Shown here piece by piece: positions 1 to 7,874 of a stretch of 9,701 nucleotides of DNA. A program made the position numbers and the translations under genes. The stretch covers positions 1 through 9,701 of the forward strand of contig PMUF01000203.1 in the NCBI GenBank assembly GCA_003167015.1. The letters run 5' to 3'. This DNA comes from Chitinophagaceae bacterium. GTDB lineage: Bacteria > Bacteroidota > Bacteroidia > Chitinophagales > Chitinophagaceae. The notes beneath the pieces were generated by a model. It ran no database searches. It worked only from the letters and a program-made list of their open reading frames with translations, and had not been told where the DNA came from. How positions within the stretch are numbered: the first letter of the stretch is position 1; each line of letters opens with the position of its first letter.

Positions 1-3000
1 CAGTCCGAGCAGCCTGGCCGCCCAGTACACCAGACTATAGCCGGCTATATTCTGCACCAGCGTCGCCGCGATCAGCAACAGCCCCACCTTCAGCAGGCTA
101 TCCCTGCCCGCGGCGGTGATCACGACGATGATCAGCGCGATCCCTCCCATCGAAACGACAGGCAGCGCCTTGTCGAGCCAGGACCAACGGCCCCGGACAA
201 CGTAATGGAAGATCAGCCCGGCTGCAATCGGCAGGATAACGATCTGGGTGATGTCCCAGACCATGGCCCATGGATGAATAGCAATGTATTGTCCCGCCAG
301 CCATTTCATCAGCAGCGGCGTCAGCAACGGCGCCAGCAGAGTGGATACGGCCGTCACCGACACAGACAAAGCCAGATTGGCCCTGGCCAGATAAGACATG
401 ACATTCGAAGCCAGCCCGCTGGGACAACAGCCGACCAAAATGATACCGGCAGCAATCTCCCGTGGAAAGTGGAAGAGCCCGGCCAGCACAAAACCGACTG
501 TCGGCATGATCGTATAGTGGCACACTACGCCGATGATGATGCCCCGCGGCGTACGGACTACCTCCCTGAAATCTTTTATACTGAGCTCGGTGCCCATCCC
601 GAACATGATGATCTGCAACAGGGGTAGGATCAGCCGGGATAATTTGAAACTCCCCACTGCAGTAAAGTATGCCGGATAATACATCGCCAGGCTCACCGCT
701 GCAAAGATCATGATGGTGAACGAAAATCCCCGCAGCAGCGGCCGGCGGCGAAAAAAGAGGGCCAGGCAGGTAAAGAACGCCATCAGTAACCAGCCACCGG
801 GTCCCGAAGGGTCTCGCGATCCACTGCCACCCCCGCCTGCAACAGCGTTCGATCCGCCCGCGCCAGCTAAATCGTTTTTGGGCAACGCAAATGCAATATA
901 GTTTCCCCCGGTCGGTAGCCCTCTGCCCCCACCGGCGGCTATCGCGATATACTGCACACCATCGACTTCATAGGTTACCGGCGTCGCAAAGCCGGCAGCA
1001 GGAAGATGATAAGACCAAACTACCTTCCCCGTACGCTTGTCAAAGGCCCGGATCAGTTCATCCCGGGTACCGGCAATAAAGATCAGCCCACCTGCCGTAA
1101 CGAGGGGCCCCCCATACGACTCCATGCCGGTGACGGGTATCCCTTTTTTCGTCAGCTCGGGGAACTCGCCCAACGGCACCCGCCAACGATAATCTCCGGT
1201 CGCCAGGTCGATGGCATTGAGCGTCCCCCAGGGAGGCTTGATACCGGGATATCCATCCGAGTCGGTCAGCTTGTCCCACACTTTACTGACATAAGCAGGC
1301 ATATAGGGGAACGGAGCCGCCTTTCCATCACTACGCCTGTCGGCCCGGGAAGTATCCCGGTGTTCGGCTGCTACCGCCGGAGTGGCTTTTCCGCTACTGA
1401 GCAGCCAGCCGGTGAGCACACCCCGCTGCTGATCGGACAATTGCAACTGAAAAGAAGGCATGCGGCCCTGGCCATTTTTCAGGATCGACCAGATCTCTTC
1501 TCCCTTTAGTTTCTGCCCGATGTTGGCCAGGCCTGGAATCTCATGACCGTTGCCTTTCCGGTCGGCGCCGTGGCAAACAGCACAATTGGCCATATACAAA
1601 CCATACCCCCCCTTCGACAGGTTGGCCATTTCCTTTTGCCGGTCCTTCATCGAGATCATCTGCAAAAGCCAGGGAGCGTCATTGACGTTCTGATAGAAGA
1701 CGCCGTCTGAATCGATGGCGTTACCTCCCCACTCTGCGCCGCCGCTATAACCGACCAGCACCGTACCGGCTGTCGAAGGGGTCATGAATTTGTTTTTGGG
1801 TCCTGGGGTGGTCGCATCAAAAATTTTCTTCACATACGCGTGAGCGGCGGGAGAAAGATCGGTGATATCAGAGTCTGTAATGGTTTGATGAGACAAAGGC
1901 AAAGGTTTCAGCGGATACTTCTGAGTAGGTGAAGGATGTTCGCCCGGCAGACCTGCTGTCGGCACCGGACGTTCCTCCACCGGGAAAAGCGAAGTGCCGC
2001 TGTCACGATCGAGGACATAGACGAGACCGTCCTTCGTAGCCTGCACCAAAACATCTGTTAGTTTGCCGTTGTGCCGGATAGTCGAAAGATTCGGCGGACA
2101 GGGAATATCCCTGTCCCACAGGTCATGATGGATGATCTGATAATACCATTTGACTTTTCCACTGGCTGCATCCAGCGCCATGATGCAATTTGCGAACAGG
2201 TTGTCGCCGGCGCGGTCCCCGCCGTAGAAATCGGAAGAAGGGCTGCCGGTACCGAAATAAACGGTCCCTCTTTTTTCATCCAGCGCCATACCCCCCCAGT
2301 TGTTGGTGCCCCCGGCCCATTGATAAGCATCTTTTGGCCAGGTATCATAGCCCGGCTCTCCCGGCTGCGGAATCGAGTGAAAGATCCAGGTCATCTTGCC
2401 GGTCAGCACATCGAATCCACGGATATAGCCCGGCGCTGCATCGCCGGATTCCGACACCGCCGATCCTATGATCAGGGTGTTCTTGTAAATGATACCCGGC
2501 GAAGTAGCCGTAACATAAAGGTGCTGTACGCTGTGATTAATGTCCAGCCCGGTGTACAGCGATACTCTCCCGCTATCGCCAAAGCCGGCTGCCGGCTGGC
2601 CCGTACCCGCATCCACTGCATAAAGATCGGAACCCGCGGCATAGAAAAGCCTTCGTTGTGTACCATCGGTCCAATAAGTAGCGCCACGACATTGATTGAA
2701 CCGAAAGCCGTGACGCTTGAAAGGATCGAATTTCCATAGCTCTTCGCCGGTGCCTGCCCGTAAGGCAAACAATTGCAGGGTAGGGCTGATCCCGTAAAGG
2801 ATCCCGTCCACGATAATCGGCTGACATTGGATCTCATGCTGCTGGCTGTGTCGTTTGCCTCCCCCGGTCGCGGTATCGGCGGAATTGTAGATCCACGCCA
2901 CCTGTAGATCCTTTACGTTATCGCGGTTGATCTGCCGGAGATCGGAATACCTGTTACTGCCATTATTGCCTCCATACATCGGCCAGTCCTTTGACGCTCC

Positions 3001-3081
3001 GGGGCGATGTCCGCAACCGGCCAACAGGAGCACGCTGCAGGCAAGTAAACTGCCGGCGAAAAGTAGTTTAAAAGTTCTCAT
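1..3081 (-). CDS. PQQ dehydrogenase / cytochrome c / BASS transporter fusion lipoprotein (3' end cut by window)
   Basis: One frame stays open from ATG at 3081 to the left edge (1027 codons, no stop). Residues 1-23 are a lipoprotein signal ending in LAGC (Cys23), with no acidic surface-export signal after it. Residues 28-734 are a quinoprotein beta-propeller of the glucose-dehydrogenase type: DWPMYGGNNGSNRYS (32-46), DAAPGYIRGF (214-223), HHDLWDRDIP (318-327), ATKDG with Lys350, IKPPWGTLNAID (614-625), and the usual terminal YIAFALP (728-734). A c-type cytochrome is inserted at about 485-570 (CAVCH 500-504; likely axial Met541 in GRMP). A Gly/Ser-rich linker (735-760) and an added hydrophobic helix (761-777, then RRR) lead into a BASS transporter domain from about 785, with GCCPSGLASNV (884-894) and YLARANLALSV (897-907). 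The dehydrogenase should oxidise a sugar or alcohol in the periplasm and pass electrons to heme; substrate unknown. The BASS end (TM9-10) lies outside the window. Met767 is a conceivable internal start, but the frame favours one polypeptide. Last gene of the operon seen here, 10 bases after its neighbour. Confidence 0.9.
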   Translation of the reverse strand, partial: MRTFKLLFAGSLLACSVLLLAGCGHRPGASKDWPMYGGNNGSNRYSDLRQINRDNVKDLQVAWIYNSADTATGGGKRHSQQHEIQCQPIIVDGILYGISPTLQLFALRAGTGEELWKFDPFKRHGFRFNQCRGATYWTDGTQRRLFYAAGSDLYAVDAGTGQPAAGFGDSGRVSLYTGLDINHSVQHLYVTATSPGIIYKNTLIIGSAVSESGDAAPGYIRGFDVLTGKMTWIFHSIPQPGEPGYDTWPKDAYQWAGGTNNWGGMALDEKRGTVYFGTGSPSSDFYGGDRAGDNLFANCIMALDAASGKVKWYYQIIHHDLWDRDIPCPPNLSTIRHNGKLTDVLVQATKDGLVYVLDRDSGTSLFPVEERPVPTAGLPGEHPSPTQKYPLKPLPLSHQTITDSDITDLSPAAHAYVKKIFDATTPGPKNKFMTPSTAGTVLVGYSGGAEWGGNAIDSDGVFYQNVNDAPWLLQMISMKDRQKEMANLSKGGYGLYMANCAVCHGADRKGNGHEIPGLANIGQKLKGEEIWSILKNGQGRMPSFQLQLSDQQRGVLTGWLLSSGKATPAVAAEHRDTSRADRRSDGKAAPFPYMPAYVSKVWDKLTDSDGYPGIKPPWGTLNAIDLATGDYRWRVPLGEFPELTKKGIPVTGMESYGGPLVTAGGLIFIAGTRDELIRAFDKRTGKVVWSYHLPAAGFATPVTYEVDGVQYIAIAAGGGRGLPTGGNYIAFALPKNDLAGAGGSNAVAGGGGSGSRDPSGPGGWLLMAFFTCLALFFRRRPLLRGFSFTIMIFAAVSLAMYYPAYFTAVGSFKLSRLILPLLQIIMFGMGTELSIKDFREVVRTPRGIIIGVVCHYTIMPTVGFVLAGLFHFPREIAAGIILVGCCPSGLASNVMSYLARANLALSVSVTAVSTLLAPLLTPLLMKWLAGQYIAIHPWAMVWDITQIVILPIAAGLIFHYVVRGRWSWLDKALPVVSMGGIALIIVVITAAGRDSLLKVGLLLIAATLVQNIAGYSLVYWAARLLGL

Positions 3082-3091
3082 CTGTATTGAA

Positions 3092-4111
3092 TTATTGGGT
3101 ACTGGTAGGGTTTAACGTGTAGAATGTATAGCGAAAAGTCCAGGTAAAGGTCTCGCCCGGCGGCACGCTGATATGGATATAGGGTTCGGGGCATAATACT
3201 TTCAGCGAACCCCAGAACACCATTTTACTTAACGGCCTGTCGGCCGTGATCCGGACCGCCGCGCCGCTGGTATGATCTTCGAGCCTGATATTGTAATCCC
3301 CGACGCCGTTGTCATAGCCGTGCAGCACCGCATAGACTGACTCATGTCCCTTGAACGACCTCAGGACCGCTATCGAATCGCCTGCGATCGCCGCCAGGTC
3401 TCCCAGTCCCCGCGATTGTTCGGCCGTCAGGGGGAAAGTAAATTTCATTACCCGGCCGGGGGCTACGGTAAGGCTGTCGAGGAGAAAAAAATTATGATCG
3501 TAGACATCGGTCTCTATCGTCGTCTGGCCGGTATTTTTCAGCGTATGCCCGATCATCATCTCCGGCCGCCCCCTGATCAGCGTGATCTTCTTCGTATAGT
3601 CATAGCTGCATACCGTATCGGTCAGCCGGTGCCGGAATTCGATCGCGCTGCGGGATCGCTTTACATCCCATGTCCCCGCGTTCAAAATGGGATAATATTT
3701 GAAAGGCGAGTACGCAGCCGTATCCGGCCTGGATACCTTTCCCACGCCGATCACCACAAAAGAGCCGCCGGCGCCGGCCCTGTCATAACCCAGCGGCCAA
3801 AAGGATTCTACGGGCCCCATGATGGCATCGTTGATAGTGGGGTCATATCGGGTGAACCACTGACCGAAATAGCTGTGCCCCTGGTATTCGAGTTGGGGCA
3901 TGACCCCGGACCAGTCAAAACGGGTACTCCGGTAATAACCCTTTTCGGCATCCGGAAGATAGATGCGCGCCGTCACTATACCATTGCTGATATCGGCCCG
4001 GGGGAAAGATCCCGCCGCGGAAGGCCCCGGGGACGTTGGCGCGCCAGCCGTCTGCGCGCATAATGATAACCGGTACACTGCCGTCAGACAGAACAGGAAG
4101 AATTGCTTCAT
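3092..4111 (-). CDS. Secreted protein of unknown function, possibly galactose-mutarotase-like fold
   Basis: This is a 339-residue exported protein. I chose ATG 4111 rather than the longer frame from 4165, because the shorter form begins directly with a signal peptide (MKQFFLFCLTAVYRLSLCAQ, cleavage probably near residue 19 or 20) and sits 11 bases after the upstream stop. The longer form would bury that signal and overlap the upstream gene by 43 bases. The mature part is rich in beta strands with aromatic motifs: GYYRSTRFDWSG (58-69), HSYFGQWF (79-86), DHNFF (205-209) and a PPGETFTWTFRYTF strand near the end. The His206 Asn Phe Phe segment recalls the His-containing strand of aldose 1-epimerases, and the overall pattern resembles the mutarotase-like superfamily, but I see no convincing ETQ-type catalytic glutamate. 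It may be an epimerase, a carbohydrate-binding protein or a lyase relative. Location between the dehydratase and the PQQ dehydrogenase argues for a role in handling the operon's sugar substrate. Confidence 0.85.
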   Translation of the reverse strand: MKQFFLFCLTAVYRLSLCAQTAGAPTSPGPSAAGSFPRADISNGIVTARIYLPDAEKGYYRSTRFDWSGVMPQLEYQGHSYFGQWFTRYDPTINDAIMGPVESFWPLGYDRAGAGGSFVVIGVGKVSRPDTAAYSPFKYYPILNAGTWDVKRSRSAIEFRHRLTDTVCSYDYTKKITLIRGRPEMMIGHTLKNTGQTTIETDVYDHNFFLLDSLTVAPGRVMKFTFPLTAEQSRGLGDLAAIAGDSIAVLRSFKGHESVYAVLHGYDNGVGDYNIRLEDHTSGAAVRITADRPLSKMVFWGSLKVLCPEPYIHISVPPGETFTWTFRYTFYTLNPTSTQ

Positions 4112-4122
4112 ATAACGCGCTT

Positions 4123-5520
4123 TTAAGGCCGGATGATGGTGCCGTCCCTTTTCCGGATGGTCCATTTACCTGCGTTGTTATTGATCGGATATTTGGCAGC
4201 CAGCTTTTCATTGATGTCTACGCCCAGACCCGGAGCTTCATTGACATACATATATCCTTTCTTGAGCGTCGGACTGCCGGGAAAGACTTCTACCAGCTGA
4301 TCGGAGAAGAAGACCGACTCCTGGATACCGAAGTTCCAGATATTGAGATCGATATGGCATTGCGCCGCATGTCCGACGGGCGATACGTCCCCCGGGCCAT
4401 GCCAGCCTGACTTGACATTAAAGAATTCCCCGAGATGGGCAATCTTCATCGCAGGAGTGATCCCGCCGATCTGTGAGACATGGCAGCGGATGTAATCGAA
4501 ATCCCGCCGCGTCATATAGTCGATGAATTCGTTCTGGTTGTTGAAGAGCTCCCCCATGGAGAAGGGGACTGTCGTCGCAGCCCGCAGTTGGGGGAAGAGA
4601 TGCATGTTCTCCGGGGTGAGGGGATCTTCGATCCAGTAGGGATCGAATTCTTCCAGCCGCTTACACATGTTGATCATGTCCTGTGGCTGGACCCGCTCGT
4701 GCGTATCATGCAGCAGCTCTACCTGCTCACCGCATGTCTTGCGCACCACCTCGAACATTTTGGGAACGGCCTTGACATAGGCGCGGGCGTCCATAAAATC
4801 ATCGGTAGCTCTGCCGAAGCCGGCATCTTTGAAGTCGGGTTGCTGGGCAAGGTATAGCGATCCATAGCCGCCTTGCTGGATACGCACATGCCGGAAACCC
4901 TGGTCCATGTACTTCTGAACATTGGTGGCGACTTCTTCCGGCGTTTTTCCGTCAGCATGGGCATAACAATCGACGGCGAAGCGGGACTTGCCACCCAATA
5001 GCTGATATACGGGCATATTGGCCCTTTTACCCTTGATATCCCAAAGGGCCTGGTTCAATCCGCTCAACGCATTGTTCAGCACCGGGCCATTGCGCCAATA
5101 AGAGCTGACAAAAGTAGCTTGCCAGAGGTCTTCGATATTGTCTACGTCCTTGCCGATGCAGAAGTCCGGCAAATAGTTGTTGATGGCCGTGACGACTACT
5201 TCTGCCCGTTGGGTAAAGGTGGCGCACCCGATGCCATACAGTCCGGGTTCGGAAGTTTCTACTTTTACGATGACGAGATTGGCTCCCTGCGGAGCGGTCC
5301 CGATAGCTTTTACACTGCGGATGGTGACGGGGGGAAGCCCGGCGGCATAAGAAGGAGTTGACTTGTCGCGGCTCCCGGATGGGCTCAGGTCCCCGGCCCC
5401 ATTCCGGCCATTCGCTTTGGCCATAGTCGGGACAGCACTGCCGAGCAAACTTCCGGCACTGCCGAGGCCCAGCATCTTCATCAGTTGACGGCGGTTCAGA
5501 TTAGAATTTTTCATATGCAT
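4123..5520 (-). CDS. Tat-exported mannonate/gluconate dehydratase family protein (RspA/ManD, enolase superfamily)
   Basis: A 465-residue enolase-superfamily acid-sugar dehydratase. Residues 9-33 look like a Tat signal (NRRQLMK followed by a hydrophobic Gly/Ala/Leu stretch), then a Gly/Ser-rich spacer to about residue 62. From there it matches the ManD subgroup: DCYAHADGKTPEE (184-196), QGFRHVRIQ (207-215), HDTHER (271-276), WIEDP (296-300), MGELF (322-326) and HGPGDVSPVG (374-383). Asp272, Glu298 and Glu324 are the expected Mg ligands, with His274 and His374 catalytic. All five sit 62 residues after the numbers I recall for Novosphingobium ManD (210, 236, 262, 212, 312), so the extra length is the N-terminal export segment. 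The family converts D-mannonate and/or D-gluconate to 2-keto-3-deoxygluconate. Pro376 after His-Gly is the state I recall for the low-efficiency, more promiscuous subgroup. The start could also be Met3 (5514). It lies 44 bases after the GH3 gene and 11 before the next. Confidence 0.93.
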   Translation of the reverse strand: MHMKNSNLNRRQLMKMLGLGSAGSLLGSAVPTMAKANGRNGAGDLSPSGSRDKSTPSYAAGLPPVTIRSVKAIGTAPQGANLVIVKVETSEPGLYGIGCATFTQRAEVVVTAINNYLPDFCIGKDVDNIEDLWQATFVSSYWRNGPVLNNALSGLNQALWDIKGKRANMPVYQLLGGKSRFAVDCYAHADGKTPEEVATNVQKYMDQGFRHVRIQQGGYGSLYLAQQPDFKDAGFGRATDDFMDARAYVKAVPKMFEVVRKTCGEQVELLHDTHERVQPQDMINMCKRLEEFDPYWIEDPLTPENMHLFPQLRAATTVPFSMGELFNNQNEFIDYMTRRDFDYIRCHVSQIGGITPAMKIAHLGEFFNVKSGWHGPGDVSPVGHAAQCHIDLNIWNFGIQESVFFSDQLVEVFPGSPTLKKGYMYVNEAPGLGVDINEKLAAKYPINNNAGKWTIRKRDGTIIRP

Positions 5521-5564
5521 CCAATTGTTGATTTTGTTATTTTCAGCGTCGATTGATGCGGCGT

Positions 5565-7820
5565 TTATGGCGCCAGATCATATGTCGCGCCTTTGACCGA
5601 GAGTGCCCCGCCGACCACCGATCCGGCAGCCAGGGACGCTGGCAGCGGCTGGCCGCCACCCATGAAAACCTCCACTTTGCCTGCCTTCTCACTGCGATGA
5701 CCCGTTGCGTCCACGAGGGATAACGCCCTCGGGGATAACACCATCTGCACTGTCTTCTTCTCTCCGGGCATTAAATGAACGCGAGCAAATCCCGCCAACG
5801 CATGAAGGGGCGCACGGCCCGCATAGCCTGTATGCCGGACATAAAGCTGCACCACTTCGTCGCCTTCTCTTCCGCCGGTATTCTGTACCGTAACGGCGAC
5901 GGGCACCTCCGTTCCCGTAGGAACATCTGCCGGCACCGACAGCTGGCTGTAGGCAAAGCTCGTATAGCTCAGTCCGTAACCAAACGGATACAACGGATCA
6001 CCCTTGAAGTAACGATAGGTCCTGCCTTCCATGCTATAATCGGAGAAAGACGGCAGCTGATCGACAGACCGGTAAAAAGTCACGGGCAGCCGGCCGCCGG
6101 GATTGTAATCCCCAAAGAGCACGTCGGCTACTGCCGTACCGGCCGCCTCACCGCCATACCAGGCATTGAGAATGGCCGGCAGATGCGCAGACTCCCATTC
6201 CGTGCTGATCGCACTCCCGGTCATCATCACGAATATCACCGGTTTCCCGGTGGCATATAAGGCCTGCATTAATTTTGTCTGCACCGCCGGGAGAGCGATG
6301 GAAGTACGATCGCCTCCGCTAAACCCATCTAAATGGATCGGCATCTCTTCCCCTTCGAGCCGGGGAGAAATGCCGCCCACGAATACGATGACATCGGCAT
6401 CTTTGACCCGGGCGGCCACCGCATTCACGTCGGCAGATGCACTGCCCTGCACATAGTCCACTCCTTTTTCATAATACACATTCGCTCCTGCAGGCAGCTT
6501 TTGACGGATGCCTTCCAGTACGGTGACGGTGTGATCAGGGAACCCGTTGTAATTGCCCAGCACGACACTGCTGTCGTCGGCATTGGGCCCGAGAACGGCG
6601 ATTTTGCGGATATGCTGTGCATCCAACGGGAGAAAATGATGCTCGTTCTTCAACAGCACGATAGATTCCCTGGCCATCAGGAGAGCCTGGGCCTGGTGTT
6701 CGGGCGTTTGTACTTCCGTCATCGGTATCTGTGCATATTTCACCAACGCAGTCGGGTCGAACATCCCCAGGCGGAACCGGATCTCCAGCAGATGAAAAAC
6801 GGACGTATCTATCTTCGCCTCCGGTATGAGGCCGCTCTGCACCGCCGCCACCAAAGAATGGTACGAGCCGCCGCATTCGACATCGGTGCCGTGAATGACG
6901 GCATCAGAAGCAGCCGAAGCCGCATTGGGGCTGAACTGATGCGACGGGTAGCTCTTTTCGTAAAAATCGTCGATGGCGCCGCAGTCGGAGGTTACATAGC
7001 CGCGGAATTTCCATTTGTTATACAGGATGTCCGTCATCAGCAGGTCGCTGCCGCAACAGGGTTGCCCTTCGATGGCATTGTAGGCGCACATCACCGAGGC
7101 CACCTTTGCATCGACTACCAGCGTCCGGAAGGCGGGAAGATAGGTGTCCCACAGATCGTAGTCTGACGGCCGGACGTCAAAGCTATGGCGGGTAGACTCA
7201 GGTCCGCTATGTACGGCGAAGTGCTTGGCACAAGCCGTTATCTTGAGATAGGTCGGATCGTCGCCCTGGAAACCTTTTACCAAAGCCATCCCCATCTGCC
7301 CGGTGAGATAGGGATCTTCTCCGTAGGTCTCCTGTCCCCGGCCCCAGCGGGGATCGCGGAAGATATTGATATTGGGCGACCAGAAGGTCAGTCCTTCGTA
7401 GATCAGCCTTTTACCTTTGCGGGCGAAATCATGGTGTTTGGCCCGGGCTTCGTCCGAGATGGCCGAGGCCATGCGAAACTGCATATCTTCATCCCATGCG
7501 GCGCCCAGCCCGATGGCCTGGGGGAAAACCGTTGCCAGTCCGGCTCTGGCTACGCCATGCAGGCATTCGTTCCACCAGTTGTATTCGGGGATACCCAGGC
7601 GGGGAATGGCAGGAGCGGCATTCATCATCTGCCCGATCTTTTCTTCCAGTGTCATGCGGCCGACGAGGTCGTCTACGCGCTGGTCGACGGGCAGGTCGGG
7701 ATTCATGAAAGGGAGGGCGGCGATGGAGTCTTTTGCGTTGCCGGGTGGTGCGTTCCGGTGACAGGAATTGTGCAGGAAAAGGACCAATGCGAGGATGATG
7801 AGCAGGGATAGCTGTTTCAT
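5565..7820 (-). CDS. GH3 family beta-glycosidase lipoprotein (beta-glucosidase/beta-xylosidase)
   Basis: A 751-residue retaining glycoside hydrolase of family 3, usual full length. Residues 1-20 are an export signal with a probable lipidated Cys20 (HNSC, a loose lipobox), with no acidic surface-export motif after it. The N-terminal catalytic barrel shows MTLEEKIGQM (56-65), NWWNECLHGVAR (81-92), SPNINIFRDPRWGRGQETYGEDP (split over 148-170), the substrate-binding KHF (199-201) and the nucleophile Asp279 in GYVTSDCGAIDD. The second alpha/beta domain (about 375-580) begins with ARESIVLLKN; the acid/base is probably one of Glu489, Glu491 or Glu492 before GGDRTSIALP. YPFGYGLSYT (611-620) leads into a C-terminal fibronectin-III-like domain (about 630-720). 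The WNECLHGVAR and RWGRGQETYGEDP motifs are common in the xylosidase/glucosidase branch with non-reducing-end exo activity; the exact sugar cannot be read. First gene of the minus-strand operon, behind a LacI-type operator. Confidence 0.96.
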   Translation of the reverse strand: MKQLSLLIILALVLFLHNSCHRNAPPGNAKDSIAALPFMNPDLPVDQRVDDLVGRMTLEEKIGQMMNAAPAIPRLGIPEYNWWNECLHGVARAGLATVFPQAIGLGAAWDEDMQFRMASAISDEARAKHHDFARKGKRLIYEGLTFWSPNINIFRDPRWGRGQETYGEDPYLTGQMGMALVKGFQGDDPTYLKITACAKHFAVHSGPESTRHSFDVRPSDYDLWDTYLPAFRTLVVDAKVASVMCAYNAIEGQPCCGSDLLMTDILYNKWKFRGYVTSDCGAIDDFYEKSYPSHQFSPNAASAASDAVIHGTDVECGGSYHSLVAAVQSGLIPEAKIDTSVFHLLEIRFRLGMFDPTALVKYAQIPMTEVQTPEHQAQALLMARESIVLLKNEHHFLPLDAQHIRKIAVLGPNADDSSVVLGNYNGFPDHTVTVLEGIRQKLPAGANVYYEKGVDYVQGSASADVNAVAARVKDADVIVFVGGISPRLEGEEMPIHLDGFSGGDRTSIALPAVQTKLMQALYATGKPVIFVMMTGSAISTEWESAHLPAILNAWYGGEAAGTAVADVLFGDYNPGGRLPVTFYRSVDQLPSFSDYSMEGRTYRYFKGDPLYPFGYGLSYTSFAYSQLSVPADVPTGTEVPVAVTVQNTGGREGDEVVQLYVRHTGYAGRAPLHALAGFARVHLMPGEKKTVQMVLSPRALSLVDATGHRSEKAGKVEVFMGGGQPLPASLAAGSVVGGALSVKGATYDLAP

Positions 7821-7852
7821 AATGGAAGCAATGGGTGATGAATGGCGCCCAA

Positions 7853-7860
7853 TAAATATA
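7853..7860 (-). promoter_or_regulatory. Possible Bacteroidota -7 promoter box for the GH3 operon
   Basis: On the minus strand the bases read TATATTTA, matching the Bacteroidota -7 consensus TAnnTTTG at all but the last base, about 33 bases before the GH3 start codon. I see no good TTTG box at the usual spacing upstream; that position falls inside the palindrome at 7875-7894. The 86-base spacer 7821-7906 is the only clear gap between the GH3 and SDR genes. Confidence 0.35.
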
Positions 7861-7874
7861 AAGCTATTCCCGGA

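Noticed and set aside
98..523. Minus-strand open frame of 141 codons
   Set aside because: It is out of phase with the BASS domain, which has strong family motifs in the other frame; this one is low-complexity Gly/Arg/Cys-rich and matches nothing.
802..879. GGGGS-like linker suggesting engineered DNA or vector
   Set aside because: The codons are mixed and match the surrounding GC-rich usage, both flanks are natural family sequence, and no cloning sites or vector genes are present.
2071..2739. Plus-strand open frame of 222 codons
   Set aside because: It lies antisense to the conserved PQQ propeller motifs; its product shows no recognisable domain. Such frames are a by-product of high GC coding sequence.
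4112..4165. N-terminal extension of the secreted mutarotase-like protein
   Set aside because: It would add 18 charged residues ahead of a clear signal peptide and overlap the dehydratase gene; the ATG at 4111 is better.
6333..7166. Plus-strand open frame of 277 codons
   Set aside because: Fully antisense to the GH3 catalytic region, with no start context or family motif; a GC-driven shadow.
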